Assembly (NCBI RefSeq): GCF_011761185.1
Contig: NZ_JAAOYM010000001.1
Span: forward strand, 1,116,001 to 1,180,000
DNA: 64,000 bases
Reading direction: 5' to 3'
From: Saccharomonospora amisosensis
Lineage (GTDB): Bacteria; Actinomycetota; Actinomycetes; Mycobacteriales; Pseudonocardiaceae
Numbering within the stretch: the stretch's first letter is position 1; each line of letters starts with the position of its first letter. Shown here in pieces: positions 39,989-47,702 of the stretch. Made by a program: the position numbers and the translations under genes. The notes beneath the pieces are model-generated. The model was not told the DNA's origin and made no database searches. It was given only the letters and a program-made list of their open reading frames with translations.

Positions 39989-41139
39989 TCGACTTCAGGC
40001 TCGGCGACGAGTACGAGGCGCTGCGTAAGACGGTCCACGACTTCGCGCAGGCGGAGGTGGCCCCGGTGATCGCGGGCTACTACGAGCGCGAGGAGTTTCC
40101 CTACGACCTCGTCGCGAGTATGGGCAGGATGGGACTGTTCGGGCTACCGCTGCCCGAGGAGTACGGCGGCATGGGCGGAGACTACTTCGCGCTGTGCCTG
40201 GCGCTGGAGGAACTGGCGCGGGTGGACTCGTCCGTGGCGATCACGCTGGAGGCGGGAGTCTCGCTCGGTGCGATGCCGATATACCGGTTCGGCACCGAGG
40301 AGCAGAAGCGCAACTGGCTGCCCGCATTGTGCTCGGGCGAGGCGCTCGGTGCGTTCGGGCTCACCGAGCCCGGCGGTGGGTCCGATGCGGGCGCGACCCG
40401 GACCACGGCCAAGCTCGACGGCGATGAGTGGGTCATCAACGGTAGCAAGGCGTTCATCACCAATTCCGGCACCGAGATCACCAGGCTCGTCACCGTGACC
40501 GCCGTGACGGGCAGCAAACCCGACGGGCGCAAGGAGATCTCCGCGATCACCGTGCCGTCGGGCACGCCGGGTTTCACCGTGGCGCCCAAGTACTCGAAGG
40601 TGGGCTGGAACGCATCGGACACGCACGAACTCGCGTTCGACGACTGCCGGGTGCCCGCGCAGAACCTGCTCGGTGAGCGCGGCAGGGGGTACGCGCAGTT
40701 CCTCTCGATCCTGGACGAGGGCAGGATCGCCATCGCGGCGCTCAGTGTCGGCCTGGCGCAGGGCTGCGTGGACGAGTGTCTGCGCTACGTCGGTGAGCGG
40801 GAAGCGTTCGGGCACAAGATCGGGACCTACCAGGCTATCCAGTTCAAGATCGCCGACATGGAGGCGCGGGCGCACACCGCGAGGCTGGCCTACTACCAGG
40901 CTGCCGCGAAGCTGCTGCGTGGCGAGCCGTTCAAGAAGGAAGCCGCGATCGCGAAGCTGGTGTCGTCCAACGCCGCGATGGACAACGCGCGCGATGCCAC
41001 CCAGATCTTCGGCGGCTACGGGTTCATGAACGAGTTCGCCGTCGGCCGGTTCTACCGCGATGCCAAGATCCTGGAGATCGGGGAAGGCACCAGCGAGGTG
41101 CAGCGGATGCTGATCGCGAGGGAACTCGGACTGCACTGA
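39985..41139 (+). CDS. Acyl-CoA dehydrogenase (FadE19-like, leucine pathway)
   Basis: A 384-residue flavoprotein with the full acyl-CoA dehydrogenase pattern: [19 protein letters not shown] (FAD-binding signature 1), [20 protein letters not shown] (signature 2) and the catalytic Glu367 in [10 protein letters not shown]. Position after the methylcrotonyl-CoA-carboxylase-like genes suggests it oxidises isovaleryl-CoA or 2-methylbutyryl-CoA to the enoyl-CoA, feeding the carboxylase. Its Glu lies at the MCAD/SCAD-type position rather than the alternative helix position of mammalian isovaleryl-CoA dehydrogenase. ATG 39985 overlaps the upstream stop, so it is the third gene of the operon. Confidence 0.9.
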   Translation: MIDFRLGDEYEALRKTVHDFAQAEVAPVIAGYYEREEFPYDLVASMGRMGLFGLPLPEEYGGMGGDYFALCLALEELARVDSSVAITLEAGVSLGAMPIYRFGTEEQKRNWLPALCSGEALGAFGLTEPGGGSDAGATRTTAKLDGDEWVINGSKAFITNSGTEITRLVTVTAVTGSKPDGRKEISAITVPSGTPGFTVAPKYSKVGWNASDTHELAFDDCRVPAQNLLGERGRGYAQFLSILDEGRIAIAALSVGLAQGCVDECLRYVGEREAFGHKIGTYQAIQFKIADMEARAHTARLAYYQAAAKLLRGEPFKKEAAIAKLVSSNAAMDNARDATQIFGGYGFMNEFAVGRFYRDAKILEIGEGTSEVQRMLIARELGLH

Positions 41140-41183
41140 TCGCGGCGCCCACCGAAGGGCCGCGTATTCTCACCCTGCGCGGC

Positions 41184-41297
41184 ATGGCGACGCATCCCGG
41201 CCTGCTCATCGCGGAGACGAGCCAGGGCTTCACCCCGACCGAGCGATTCGAGGTCGATGGTTGGCTGGGGCAGGTCTTCGAGGACCGCCTCGGATGA
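41184..41297 (+). CDS. Possible small protein, 37 residues
   Basis: An open frame between the acyl-CoA dehydrogenase and PhaC-like genes encodes MATHPGLLIAETSQGF, then TPTERFEVDGWLGQVFEDRL. The amino-acid pattern looks protein-like rather than a shadow of a longer gene, but ATG 41184 has no ribosome binding site and no family was recognised. It could be a fragment of a decayed gene. It ends ten bases before the next start. Confidence 0.25.
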   Translation: MATHPGLLIAETSQGFTPTERFEVDGWLGQVFEDRLG

Positions 41298-41307
41298 GGA
41301 GGAACGA

Positions 41308-42372
41308 ATGACCGTACCCGCGCTGCGTCTGGCCGCCGCGACGTCGAACGTCGTGCGGAAGGTGCTGCACGGAGGTGTCGCCGACCTGCGACCCGCGCCG
41401 AGGCTGCTCATCGACACCGGACCCAACCGCCGCGTCTACCGTTTCACGGGGGCGGCGCGGGGCAGCCAGGACGGCGAGCCCGTGTTGCTCGTCCCTCCGC
41501 TCGCGGCACCCACGCTGTGTTTCGACCTGCGGCGGGGGTGCAGCCTGGTCGAGCACCTCGTCGACGGCGGCAGGCGCACCTACCTGGTGGACTACGGCAC
41601 CGTGGCCTTCGCCGACCGGGGGCTCGGGGTCGAACACTGGGTCGGGCAGGTGCTGCCTAACGCCATTCGCAAGGTCAGCGCCGACGCGGGCGGCCGGGAG
41701 GTTCACCTGGTCGCGTGGTGCCTGGGCGGGATCTTCTCCCTGCTCGCCGCGGCCGAGCAGGCCGACCTGCCGATCGCCTCCATCACAACGATCGCCGCGC
41801 CGTTCGACTTCACCGCCATTCCGCTGATCGCGCCGCTGCGGCCACTCGTGGAACTGACCGGGGGCCACCTGCTCACACCGTTCTACCGGCTGCTCGGCGG
41901 CGCACCGCCCTACCTTGTCAGCCAGGCCTTCCGGCTGACCAGGCTGGACAAGGAACTCACAAGGCCGATCGCGATGCTGCGGAACCTGCACGACCGGGAT
42001 TTCCTCGCGCAACTGGAGGCGGTCGACCACTTCATGGCCAACATGGCCGCCTACCCCGGACGGACGTTCGGGCAGCTCTACCACAGGTTCTTCCGGGCCA
42101 ACGATCTCGCCGAGGGCAGCATCGAGATCGACGGCAGGTTGGTATCGCTGTCCGAGGTGCGGGTGCCGACGCTGGTCGTGGCGGGCGAGAGCGACGCGAT
42201 CGCGCCCAAGCGCGCCGTGCGGCGGCTGGTCGATCTGCTCACCGGCGCCCCCGAGGTGCGCTTCGAGTCGGCGCCGGGCGGGCATCTCGGGGTGCTGACC
42301 GGCCGGGCGGCGCGCACGACAACCTGGCGCTATCTCGACGAGTTCCTCGACTCCCGGCGGAGCCCGGCATGA
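41308..42372 (+). CDS. PhaC-like alpha/beta hydrolase-fold protein
   Basis: A 354-residue protein with the size and layout of class III polyhydroxyalkanoate synthase PhaC. Features are VLLVPPLAAPTLCFDLRRGC (oxyanion region), then YLVDYGTVAFADRGLGVEHW and a nucleophile elbow AWCLGGIFSLLAA carrying Cys138 in the G/A-x-C-x-G-G form of PhaC. The later Asp and His are in VAGESDAIAPKRA and GGHLGVLTG. PhaC polymerises hydroxyacyl-CoA; no PhaE or phasin gene is nearby, so activity as a thioesterase-like or lipid-acting enzyme is also possible. ATG 41308 has a strong GAGGAGGAA (41296-41303). It lies downstream of the leucine-type operon and may be read with it. Confidence 0.72.
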   Translation: MTVPALRLAAATSNVVRKVLHGGVADLRPAPRLLIDTGPNRRVYRFTGAARGSQDGEPVLLVPPLAAPTLCFDLRRGCSLVEHLVDGGRRTYLVDYGTVAFADRGLGVEHWVGQVLPNAIRKVSADAGGREVHLVAWCLGGIFSLLAAAEQADLPIASITTIAAPFDFTAIPLIAPLRPLVELTGGHLLTPFYRLLGGAPPYLVSQAFRLTRLDKELTRPIAMLRNLHDRDFLAQLEAVDHFMANMAAYPGRTFGQLYHRFFRANDLAEGSIEIDGRLVSLSEVRVPTLVVAGESDAIAPKRAVRRLVDLLTGAPEVRFESAPGGHLGVLTGRAARTTTWRYLDEFLDSRRSPA

Positions 42373-42389
42373 GGCTCCAGAGTGGAGCC
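42373..42389 (+). terminator. Short hairpin after PhaC-like gene
   Basis: GGCTCC (42373-42378) pairs with GGAGCC (42384-42389) directly after the stop codon, with no T-run. A weak terminator candidate. Confidence 0.3.
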
Positions 42390-42456
42390 GTGGGGCTTGC
42401 CGGGAAGGGACCTATGACCCTTAGCCCGGGCCACCGTCCTTTCGGACGCTGGACGG

Positions 42457-42930
42457 ATGATGACCTACAGCATCAGCAGCGAGACCTTGCCAGAGCAGCC
42501 GACGCTGGTGGCGGAGGCGACGCTCTTCGTGGACGAGATCGGGCCCTGGCTCGGCCAGGTCTACCAGCGCATCGCCGAGGCCATCGCCAGCCGTGACTCC
42601 TACCCGGTCGGGCCGCCGTTCGCCCGCTTCCGGATGCTCGACGACGACCGGTTCGCCGTCGAGGCGGGCTTCCCGGTTCCCGCGCCGGTCGAGGGTCTCG
42701 GCGACGACGTGCGCTCCTCGGCACTGCCGGGCGGCACGGCCGCCGTCACCGTCCACGTCGGGGGATACGACGAGATGGAACCCGCCTACGAGGCACTGGC
42801 GTCGTGGGTGGCCGACCACGGCGGCGAGTTGGCGGGGGAGGCTTGGGAGAACTACCTGACCAACCCGGAGGAGGAGCCGGATCCGGCCGCGTGGCGCACC
42901 GAGGTCGTGCAGCCGTACCAGCTGGGCTAG
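42457..42930 (+). CDS. GyrI-like small-molecule-binding protein
   Basis: A 157-residue soluble protein matching the GyrI-like effector-binding fold (SbmC/BmrR C-terminal domain). It begins with ISSETLPEQPTLVAEATLFV and contains PPFARFRMLDDDRFAVEAGF and GGTAAVTVHVGGYDEMEPAY, ending in AWENYLTNPEEEPDPAAWRT and VVQPYQLG, which is the usual family ending. There is no DNA-binding domain, so it may sequester or sense a lipophilic compound. ATG 42457 has only a weak GGACGG before it. The stop overlaps that of the convergent LLM gene by four bases within the palindrome CTAG. Confidence 0.78.
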   Translation: MMTYSISSETLPEQPTLVAEATLFVDEIGPWLGQVYQRIAEAIASRDSYPVGPPFARFRMLDDDRFAVEAGFPVPAPVEGLGDDVRSSALPGGTAAVTVHVGGYDEMEPAYEALASWVADHGGELAGEAWENYLTNPEEEPDPAAWRTEVVQPYQLG

Positions 42931-44000
42931 GACTTCACCCGCGCCGACAACGTGGAGTGGGTGGGCGGCTCGGCGACACCCGGTTGCCGCTTGGCGGCGA
43001 ACTCGGTGCGCAGCACAGGGAGGATCTCCCCAAGCAGGTCGAGTTGCTCCAGCACCGTCTTCAACGGCAGACCAGCGTGGTCGACGAGGAAGAGTTGGCG
43101 CTGGTAGTCGCCGAAGTTATCCCGAAACGTCAGTGTCTTGTCGATGACCTCTTGCGGACTCCCGACCGTTAGTGGCGTTTGCTCGGTGAACTCCTCGAGT
43201 GAGGGTCCGCCGCCGTAGACGGGTGCGTGGTCGAAATACGGCCGGAACTCCCGCACCGCATCCTGAGAGTTGCGGCGCATGAACACCTGACCGCCGAGAC
43301 CGACGACAGCTTGCTCCGGGCTGCCGTGGCCGTGGTGGGCGAAACGCTCCCGGTACAGCCCGACGAGACGCATGAAGTGTTCCTTGGGCCAGAAGATGTG
43401 GTTGGCGAAGAATCCGTCGCCGTAGTAGGCGGCCTGTTCGGCGATCTGCGGGCTGCGGATGGAGCCGTGCCACACGAACGGCGGTACGCCGTCCAGCGGA
43501 CGGGGCGTGGCGGTGAACCCGTGCAGCGACGTGCGGAAGCGACCTTCCCAGTTCACCACGTCCTCGCGCCACAGCCGGTGCAGCAGCGCGTAGTTCTCGA
43601 TGGCGAGCGGGATGCCCTGGCGGATGTCCTGCCCGAACCAGGGATACACCGGCGCGGTGTTGCCGCGCCCGAGCATCAGGTCCACGCGGCCGTCGGCGAG
43701 GTGCTGCAGCATCGCGAAGTCTTCCGCGATCTTGACGGGGTCGTTGGTAGTGATGAGGGTCGTCGCGGTGGACAGGATCAGGCGGTCGGTGCGCGCGGCG
43801 ATGTAGCCGAGCATGGTGGTCGGTGACGAGGGCACGAACGGCGGGTTGTGGTGCTCGCCGGTCGCGAACACGTCGAGCCCGATCTCCTCGGCCTTGAGCG
43901 CGATGGTCACCATCGCCTTGATCCGCTCGTGCTCGGTCGGCCTCCGGCCGGTCGTGGGATCGGGCGTGACATCGCCGACGGTGAAGATCCCGAACTGCAT
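42927..44000 (-). CDS. LLM-class flavin-dependent oxidoreductase
   Basis: A 357-residue luciferase-like TIM-barrel protein. It has QFGIFTVGDVTPDPTTGRRP at the start, DVFATGEHHNPPFVPSSPTT, TRLILSTATTLITTNDP-like strands (seen as RTDRLILSTATTLITTNDP), LADGRVDLMLGRGN and, later, PPFVWHGSIRSPQIAEQAAYY. Such enzymes use FMN or F420 to oxidise small molecules; the substrate cannot be told. ATG 44000 has GAGG five bases upstream. A MarR-type palindrome overlaps the promoter region about 15 bases before the start. Confidence 0.85.
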   Translation of the reverse strand: MQFGIFTVGDVTPDPTTGRRPTEHERIKAMVTIALKAEEIGLDVFATGEHHNPPFVPSSPTTMLGYIAARTDRLILSTATTLITTNDPVKIAEDFAMLQHLADGRVDLMLGRGNTAPVYPWFGQDIRQGIPLAIENYALLHRLWREDVVNWEGRFRTSLHGFTATPRPLDGVPPFVWHGSIRSPQIAEQAAYYGDGFFANHIFWPKEHFMRLVGLYRERFAHHGHGSPEQAVVGLGGQVFMRRNSQDAVREFRPYFDHAPVYGGGPSLEEFTEQTPLTVGSPQEVIDKTLTFRDNFGDYQRQLFLVDHAGLPLKTVLEQLDLLGEILPVLRTEFAAKRQPGVAEPPTHSTLSARVKS

Positions 44001-44014
44001 GCTGCCTCGCTAGA

Positions 44015-44032
44015 TAGTTGTCCATTCAACTA
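44015..44032. promoter_or_regulatory. MarR-type palindrome before LLM oxidoreductase
   Basis: TAGTTG-N6-CAACTA is a perfect inverted repeat of the form recognised by many MarR regulators. It lies 15 bases upstream of the LLM start. No marR gene is in this window. Confidence 0.6.
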
Positions 44033-44101
44033 CCACTGTAGCGCAGCGGTACGCCTGGAGTGTCGGGCTCGGCGCCAGGTGTCGATGTCCCCCTATCGTG
44101 T

Positions 44102-44117
44102 TCGAACGTATGTTCGA
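44102..44117. promoter_or_regulatory. Perfect LexA SOS box
   Basis: TCGAAC-GTAT-GTTCGA matches the mycobacterial LexA consensus TCGAAC-N4-GTTCGA at every position. It lies 12 bases before the ATG of the DUF222/HNH gene and overlaps its likely promoter (GATATT at 44116-44121 or TAGAAT at 44126-44131). Confidence 0.85.
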
Positions 44118-44129
44118 TATTTCGCTAGA

Positions 44130-45611
44130 ATGTCGGATGTGACCAGGACTTTCGCACTCGATGAGGCGTCCTCGCTCGCCCGCTTGGGAGACGAGGAGGT
44201 CGTGGCGGCCCTGCGCCGGCTCGAAATCGAATCCCGCCGGTTGTACGCCGCGCGACTGCGGCTGATCGCCGAAATCGACGCGCGCGGGCTGGCCGGGCCG
44301 CTGGGGTACAGCGGAGCGGCGGCGCTCGTGCGTGAGGTGGGCGGACACAACCCGGGCGCGGCACGAAAGTTGGTCGCGCAGGCCCGCGCGCTCAACTCGT
44401 CGGTGACGCGCACCGGTGCGGTCGTGGAGGCGGAACTGCCTCGTACGGCCGAAGCGCTGTGGGACGGCTCGATCGGGCCGGAGCATGTGGAGGCGATCCG
44501 AGCGGCGGTGGAGATCCTGCCTCGCAAGGTCTCCCCGGATGATCGGCAGTCGGCGGAAGCCATCCTGGTCGAGGCCGCACAGGCAAGCGAACCGAGGATC
44601 GTGACCAGACTGGGCAGGGAGATTCGCGCCCGGCTGGATCCCGACGGTGAGCCGCCGGAGGAGGGGTACGGAGCCGGATCGGGCCCGTGGCTCGCGCTGC
44701 GCCCGCGCCCCGACGGTGGTCTCACCGGAGTTTTCGGCCTGGACGCCGAATCCGGCGCGCTGCTCACCAACCTGCTGTCGCCACTGACCGCGCCGCGAGT
44801 CGAGGGCGGCGCAGTGGATTCGAGGAGCCGGGACGAGCGCTACGGCGACGCGCTGGTGGATGTCCTGCGGTTGGCGGCTCGCAGCCCGCGGGCCCCGGAC
44901 GAAGCAGGGGAACCGGTAACCGTGCTGGTCACGGCCGATCTCATCGACCTCGAGCGAAGGGCGGGGCCCGGGTTGCTTGACGGGCACCTTTCACTTTCCT
45001 CGGCAAGAATTCGCAGGCTCGCCTGCGATGCCAGCGTGGTACCGGCTGTGTTCGGCGGGCGTGGGGAGATCCTGGACGTGGGCAGGGCGAGCCGGACCGT
45101 GCCGCGAGCGATCCGTCGCGCGCTCATCCTGCGCGACGCCGGCTGCACGTTTCCCGGCTGCGACCGCAAGGCCAAGTGGTGCCAGGCGCATCACATCGTC
45201 CATTGGGCGGACGGCGGACCGACAGCCCTGGACAATCTCGCGCTGGTCTGCGCGTACCACCACCGGCTGCTACATCGGACTGACTGGACCGTCACGATGA
45301 TCGACGGGCGGCCTTGGTACCGACCACCTGGCTACGTAGACCCCGACCGTGTCCCGCGCCGGAACGTCCTGCATGCCCATAGGGTCGGCTCGGTCGTGAC
45401 CACCCGTCAGTCCACAGTGGCTTCTTGCCACGAAACCGATGACGGCACGCTGCCGCCGGTCTCCACGAATTCGCGCAGCGCCGCACGCAAGGTTTCCAGC
45501 GGTACACCGCTGCCCGCGGGAAAGGCGCTCTCGGACCGATCCGTCAGCGCGGGAGATGCCGGATCGCCAACGCTGTACGCCAGCAGTTCCTCGCCCGCGT
45601 ACAGCAAATAG
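44130..45611 (+). CDS. DUF222/HNH endonuclease (13E12 repeat family)
   Basis: A 493-residue protein: an N-terminal DUF222 domain (LEIESRRLYAARLRLIAEID to EHVEAIRAAVEILPRKVSPD) and a C-terminal HNH motif with CTFPGCDRKAKWCQAHHIVH and LALVCAYHHRLLH. This is the architecture of actinobacterial 13E12-repeat proteins; in M. tuberculosis several are LexA-regulated, and a perfect SOS box sits just upstream here. DNA cleavage is predicted but the biological role is unknown. There is no ribosome binding site at ATG 44130; the mRNA may be leaderless, starting at ATG 44130 or GTG 44139. The last 60-odd residues (Ser/Thr-rich) are antisense to the Imm1 gene and look unlike a conserved domain. Confidence 0.85.
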   Translation: MSDVTRTFALDEASSLARLGDEEVVAALRRLEIESRRLYAARLRLIAEIDARGLAGPLGYSGAAALVREVGGHNPGAARKLVAQARALNSSVTRTGAVVEAELPRTAEALWDGSIGPEHVEAIRAAVEILPRKVSPDDRQSAEAILVEAAQASEPRIVTRLGREIRARLDPDGEPPEEGYGAGSGPWLALRPRPDGGLTGVFGLDAESGALLTNLLSPLTAPRVEGGAVDSRSRDERYGDALVDVLRLAARSPRAPDEAGEPVTVLVTADLIDLERRAGPGLLDGHLSLSSARIRRLACDASVVPAVFGGRGEILDVGRASRTVPRAIRRALILRDAGCTFPGCDRKAKWCQAHHIVHWADGGPTALDNLALVCAYHHRLLHRTDWTVTMIDGRPWYRPPGYVDPDRVPRRNVLHAHRVGSVVTTRQSTVASCHETDDGTLPPVSTNSRSAARKVSSGTPLPAGKALSDRSVSAGDAGSPTLYASSSSPAYSK

Positions 45612-45790
45612 CCGTATCCGCCATGTACCTGCACGTCCATGGCCGGATCCTCCTCGCCGTCCCGCACGGTGACGGTGTGCACCTCGTCGCGGTCCAGTAC
45701 GGTCAGCAACTCGTCGATGTCATCCGGTGTGGACACCGGCAACTCCTGGTACGTCTGGCTGCCGTTCGTGAGCGCGGCGCGGTAGGTCAT
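45407..45790 (-). CDS. Imm1-family immunity protein
   Basis: A 127-residue protein. The pattern VSTPDDIDELLTVLDRDEVH, then GGYGYLLYAGEELLAYSVGD and FPAGSGVPLETLRAALREFV, ending ETGGSVPSSVSWQ, is that of the Imm1 family. Imm1 proteins neutralise deaminase-type polymorphic toxins. No deaminase toxin is encoded nearby, so this is an orphan immunity gene. ATG 45790 has AAAGG upstream; an ATG at 45799 is possible. Its last 205 bases overlap the 3' end of the convergent DUF222/HNH gene. Confidence 0.78.
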   Translation of the reverse strand: MTYRAALTNGSQTYQELPVSTPDDIDELLTVLDRDEVHTVTVRDGEEDPAMDVQVHGGYGYLLYAGEELLAYSVGDPASPALTDRSESAFPAGSGVPLETLRAALREFVETGGSVPSSVSWQEATVD

Positions 45791-45804
45791 CGATCGCACC
45801 TTTC

Positions 45805-46770
45805 TTACGCTTGTTTCCTGGCCTGCTGCCAGGCGGCGAAGGCTTCGGCGCTCGTACGCGAGGGGATGTAGCCGAAAACCTCCTTCAACCGCCGATTGTC
45901 CAGCACCGGTCGGTGGCGCAGGAACACCGTTTGTTCAGGGCCGTAGGGGGACACGCCCAGCCGCTTACCCACCGCCAGCACGGCGCGCAGCAGCGGTTCC
46001 GGGATCACCAGCGTGCGCCTGCCCAGTGCGGCAGCGATGTCGTCGACCGTCATCGCCCCGTCCCCAGCGACATTGAAGATCCCGGTGACGGTACTGGTCA
46101 CGGCCTGCTGGATGATCGCGACGACTTCGGTATCCCAGATGAACACGAACGGCGAGTCGGACCCGCGAATCTTGAGCAGCCGGGGCTTTTCGAACAGTGC
46201 GGTGATCTGGTTGTCCACCCGCTCGCCGAGAATCGTGCCGATGCGCAGCACCACCTGCTCCAGTTCGGGGTTCGACGACCGCGACTCGGCCAGCATCTCC
46301 TCCACCAGTCGCTTGTGGTGGCTGTAGGCGAATGCCTCGTTGCCGCGCACGGGATCGTCCTCGGTGAGCCAGCCCCCGTTGGCCGCGCCGTTGTCCGGGT
46401 GGTAGCCGTAGGCCGCGCCGGAGGAGGAAACCACGATCCGCCGCACGCCGTGGGCGAGGCACCCGTCCAGCACGTTTCGCGTGCCGGTGACGTCGACGGC
46501 GTACTCACGCTCCCGCGACGATTTCCGGCCGGGTGTCACGACGGCCGCCAGGTGCACCACCACCTCCACGTCGCGGTCGGCGAAGGCGGCGCGCACCGAG
46601 TCCGGGTCGGTCACGTCGAGCGACACGCGCTCCACGCCGGGCACGGGGGGCTCCGGCTCGGTGATGTCGCCGCTGACAACGCGATGACCAGCCTCGGCCA
46701 GGCCGCGCACCACCGACGAGCCGAGGAAGCCGTTGCCCCCGGTTACCAGGACGGTCCTGTGCTCGCTCAT
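45805..46770 (-). CDS. NAD-dependent epimerase/dehydratase (extended SDR)
   Basis: A 321-residue extended short-chain dehydrogenase. The Rossmann loop is VLVTGGNGFLGSSVVRGLAE, followed by VVHLAAVVTPGRKS, a Ser in VVSSSGAAYGYHPDN and the catalytic YxxxK of FAYSHHKRLVEEML, where YSHHK fits. The substrate is unknown; the fold covers nucleotide-sugar, steroid and lipid dehydrogenases. ATG 46770 overlaps the stop of the transporter gene (ATGA), so it is the last gene of a three-gene operon with a flavin monooxygenase and a BASS transporter. GGAGG precedes the start. Confidence 0.82.
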   Translation of the reverse strand: MSEHRTVLVTGGNGFLGSSVVRGLAEAGHRVVSGDITEPEPPVPGVERVSLDVTDPDSVRAAFADRDVEVVVHLAAVVTPGRKSSREREYAVDVTGTRNVLDGCLAHGVRRIVVSSSGAAYGYHPDNGAANGGWLTEDDPVRGNEAFAYSHHKRLVEEMLAESRSSNPELEQVVLRIGTILGERVDNQITALFEKPRLLKIRGSDSPFVFIWDTEVVAIIQQAVTSTVTGIFNVAGDGAMTVDDIAAALGRRTLVIPEPLLRAVLAVGKRLGVSPYGPEQTVFLRHRPVLDNRRLKEVFGYIPSRTSAEAFAAWQQARKQA

Positions 46771-47702
46771 GCGGGTTCCACCTCCGGTTTCGCGGCAGGT
46801 CGTGCGCGGCGACCCCACCACTGGGCAACGGCCAGACCGGCGATGATGTCCCAGATACCCCACCACGCGGCCACCAGTGCCATGCCACCCAGCCCGCCGA
46901 AGAAGCTGAACACCAGCAGCAGGCCGAGCCCGGCGTTGCGGATGCCGACCTCGAAGGTCATGGCACGGGTGCTGGCGTCGGGCAGCCGGGTGATCCTGGC
47001 GACCCCGTAGCCGGTGAACAGTGCCAGCGCGTCGTGCAGGAACACCGCCAGCAGCACTACCCCGATGTAGTCGAGGAAGATGCCCCAGTTGTTGGCGACA
47101 CCCGTGGCGATTACCGCACCCAGCGCCAGGAACGACACCGGGCCGATGATCCGTGCCGCACGCTTGGCGATGCCCGGACGCAGCCGCGCGATCGTCAGCC
47201 CGACAGCGAACGGCACGCCGATGACGAGACCGACCTCGGCGAGCATGTCGGCCGCGCTTAGTTCGATCTTGGCGAGCAGCGCCTGCCCAGTCGGGTGTAG
47301 CCCGCCCCAGAACGCGACGTTCAGTGGCATCAGGAAGATCGCCAGCACGTTGCCGACCGCCGTCATCGACACCGACAGCGCGACGTCGCCCCGAGCGCGG
47401 TGGGTGAGGATGTTGGAGACGTTGCCTGGTGGGCAGCAGGCCACCAGGATCATGCCAAGCGCCACCGAGCCTCGCACGTCCAGCAGGAGGGTCAGCCCGA
47501 AGGTGATCGCGGGCAGCAGCAGGAACTGCGCCAGCACCCCCAGCGCGATGGTGCCCGGTCGTCGCGCGGCGGCCACGAAATCGGACGGCCTGGTGTCCAG
47601 CGCGATGCCGAACAGGATCGCACCGAGCACGATCTTCAGAGTCGTCAGCGAAGCGGAGTCGAAGGCGATCCTGATGTCATCGACGTCGGTTGGCGCGATC
47701 AC
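46767..47702 (-). CDS. BASS-family (bile acid:sodium symporter-like) transporter
   Basis: A 311-residue membrane protein with about nine to ten helices, beginning near TLKIVLGAILFGIALDTRPS. It has the BASS-type segments VACCPPGNVSNILTHRARGD and ALSVSMTAVGNVLAIFLMPL and, later, TFEVGIRNAGLGLLLVFSFF. In the family these loops bind sodium and an organic anion such as a bile acid or keto acid. GTG 47702 overlaps the stop of the flavin monooxygenase gene (GTGA), and its own stop overlaps the SDR start. The operon suggests uptake or export of a compound that is then oxidised by its neighbours. Confidence 0.85.
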   Translation of the reverse strand: MIAPTDVDDIRIAFDSASLTTLKIVLGAILFGIALDTRPSDFVAAARRPGTIALGVLAQFLLLPAITFGLTLLLDVRGSVALGMILVACCPPGNVSNILTHRARGDVALSVSMTAVGNVLAIFLMPLNVAFWGGLHPTGQALLAKIELSAADMLAEVGLVIGVPFAVGLTIARLRPGIAKRAARIIGPVSFLALGAVIATGVANNWGIFLDYIGVVLLAVFLHDALALFTGYGVARITRLPDASTRAMTFEVGIRNAGLGLLLVFSFFGGLGGMALVAAWWGIWDIIAGLAVAQWWGRRARPAAKPEVEPA

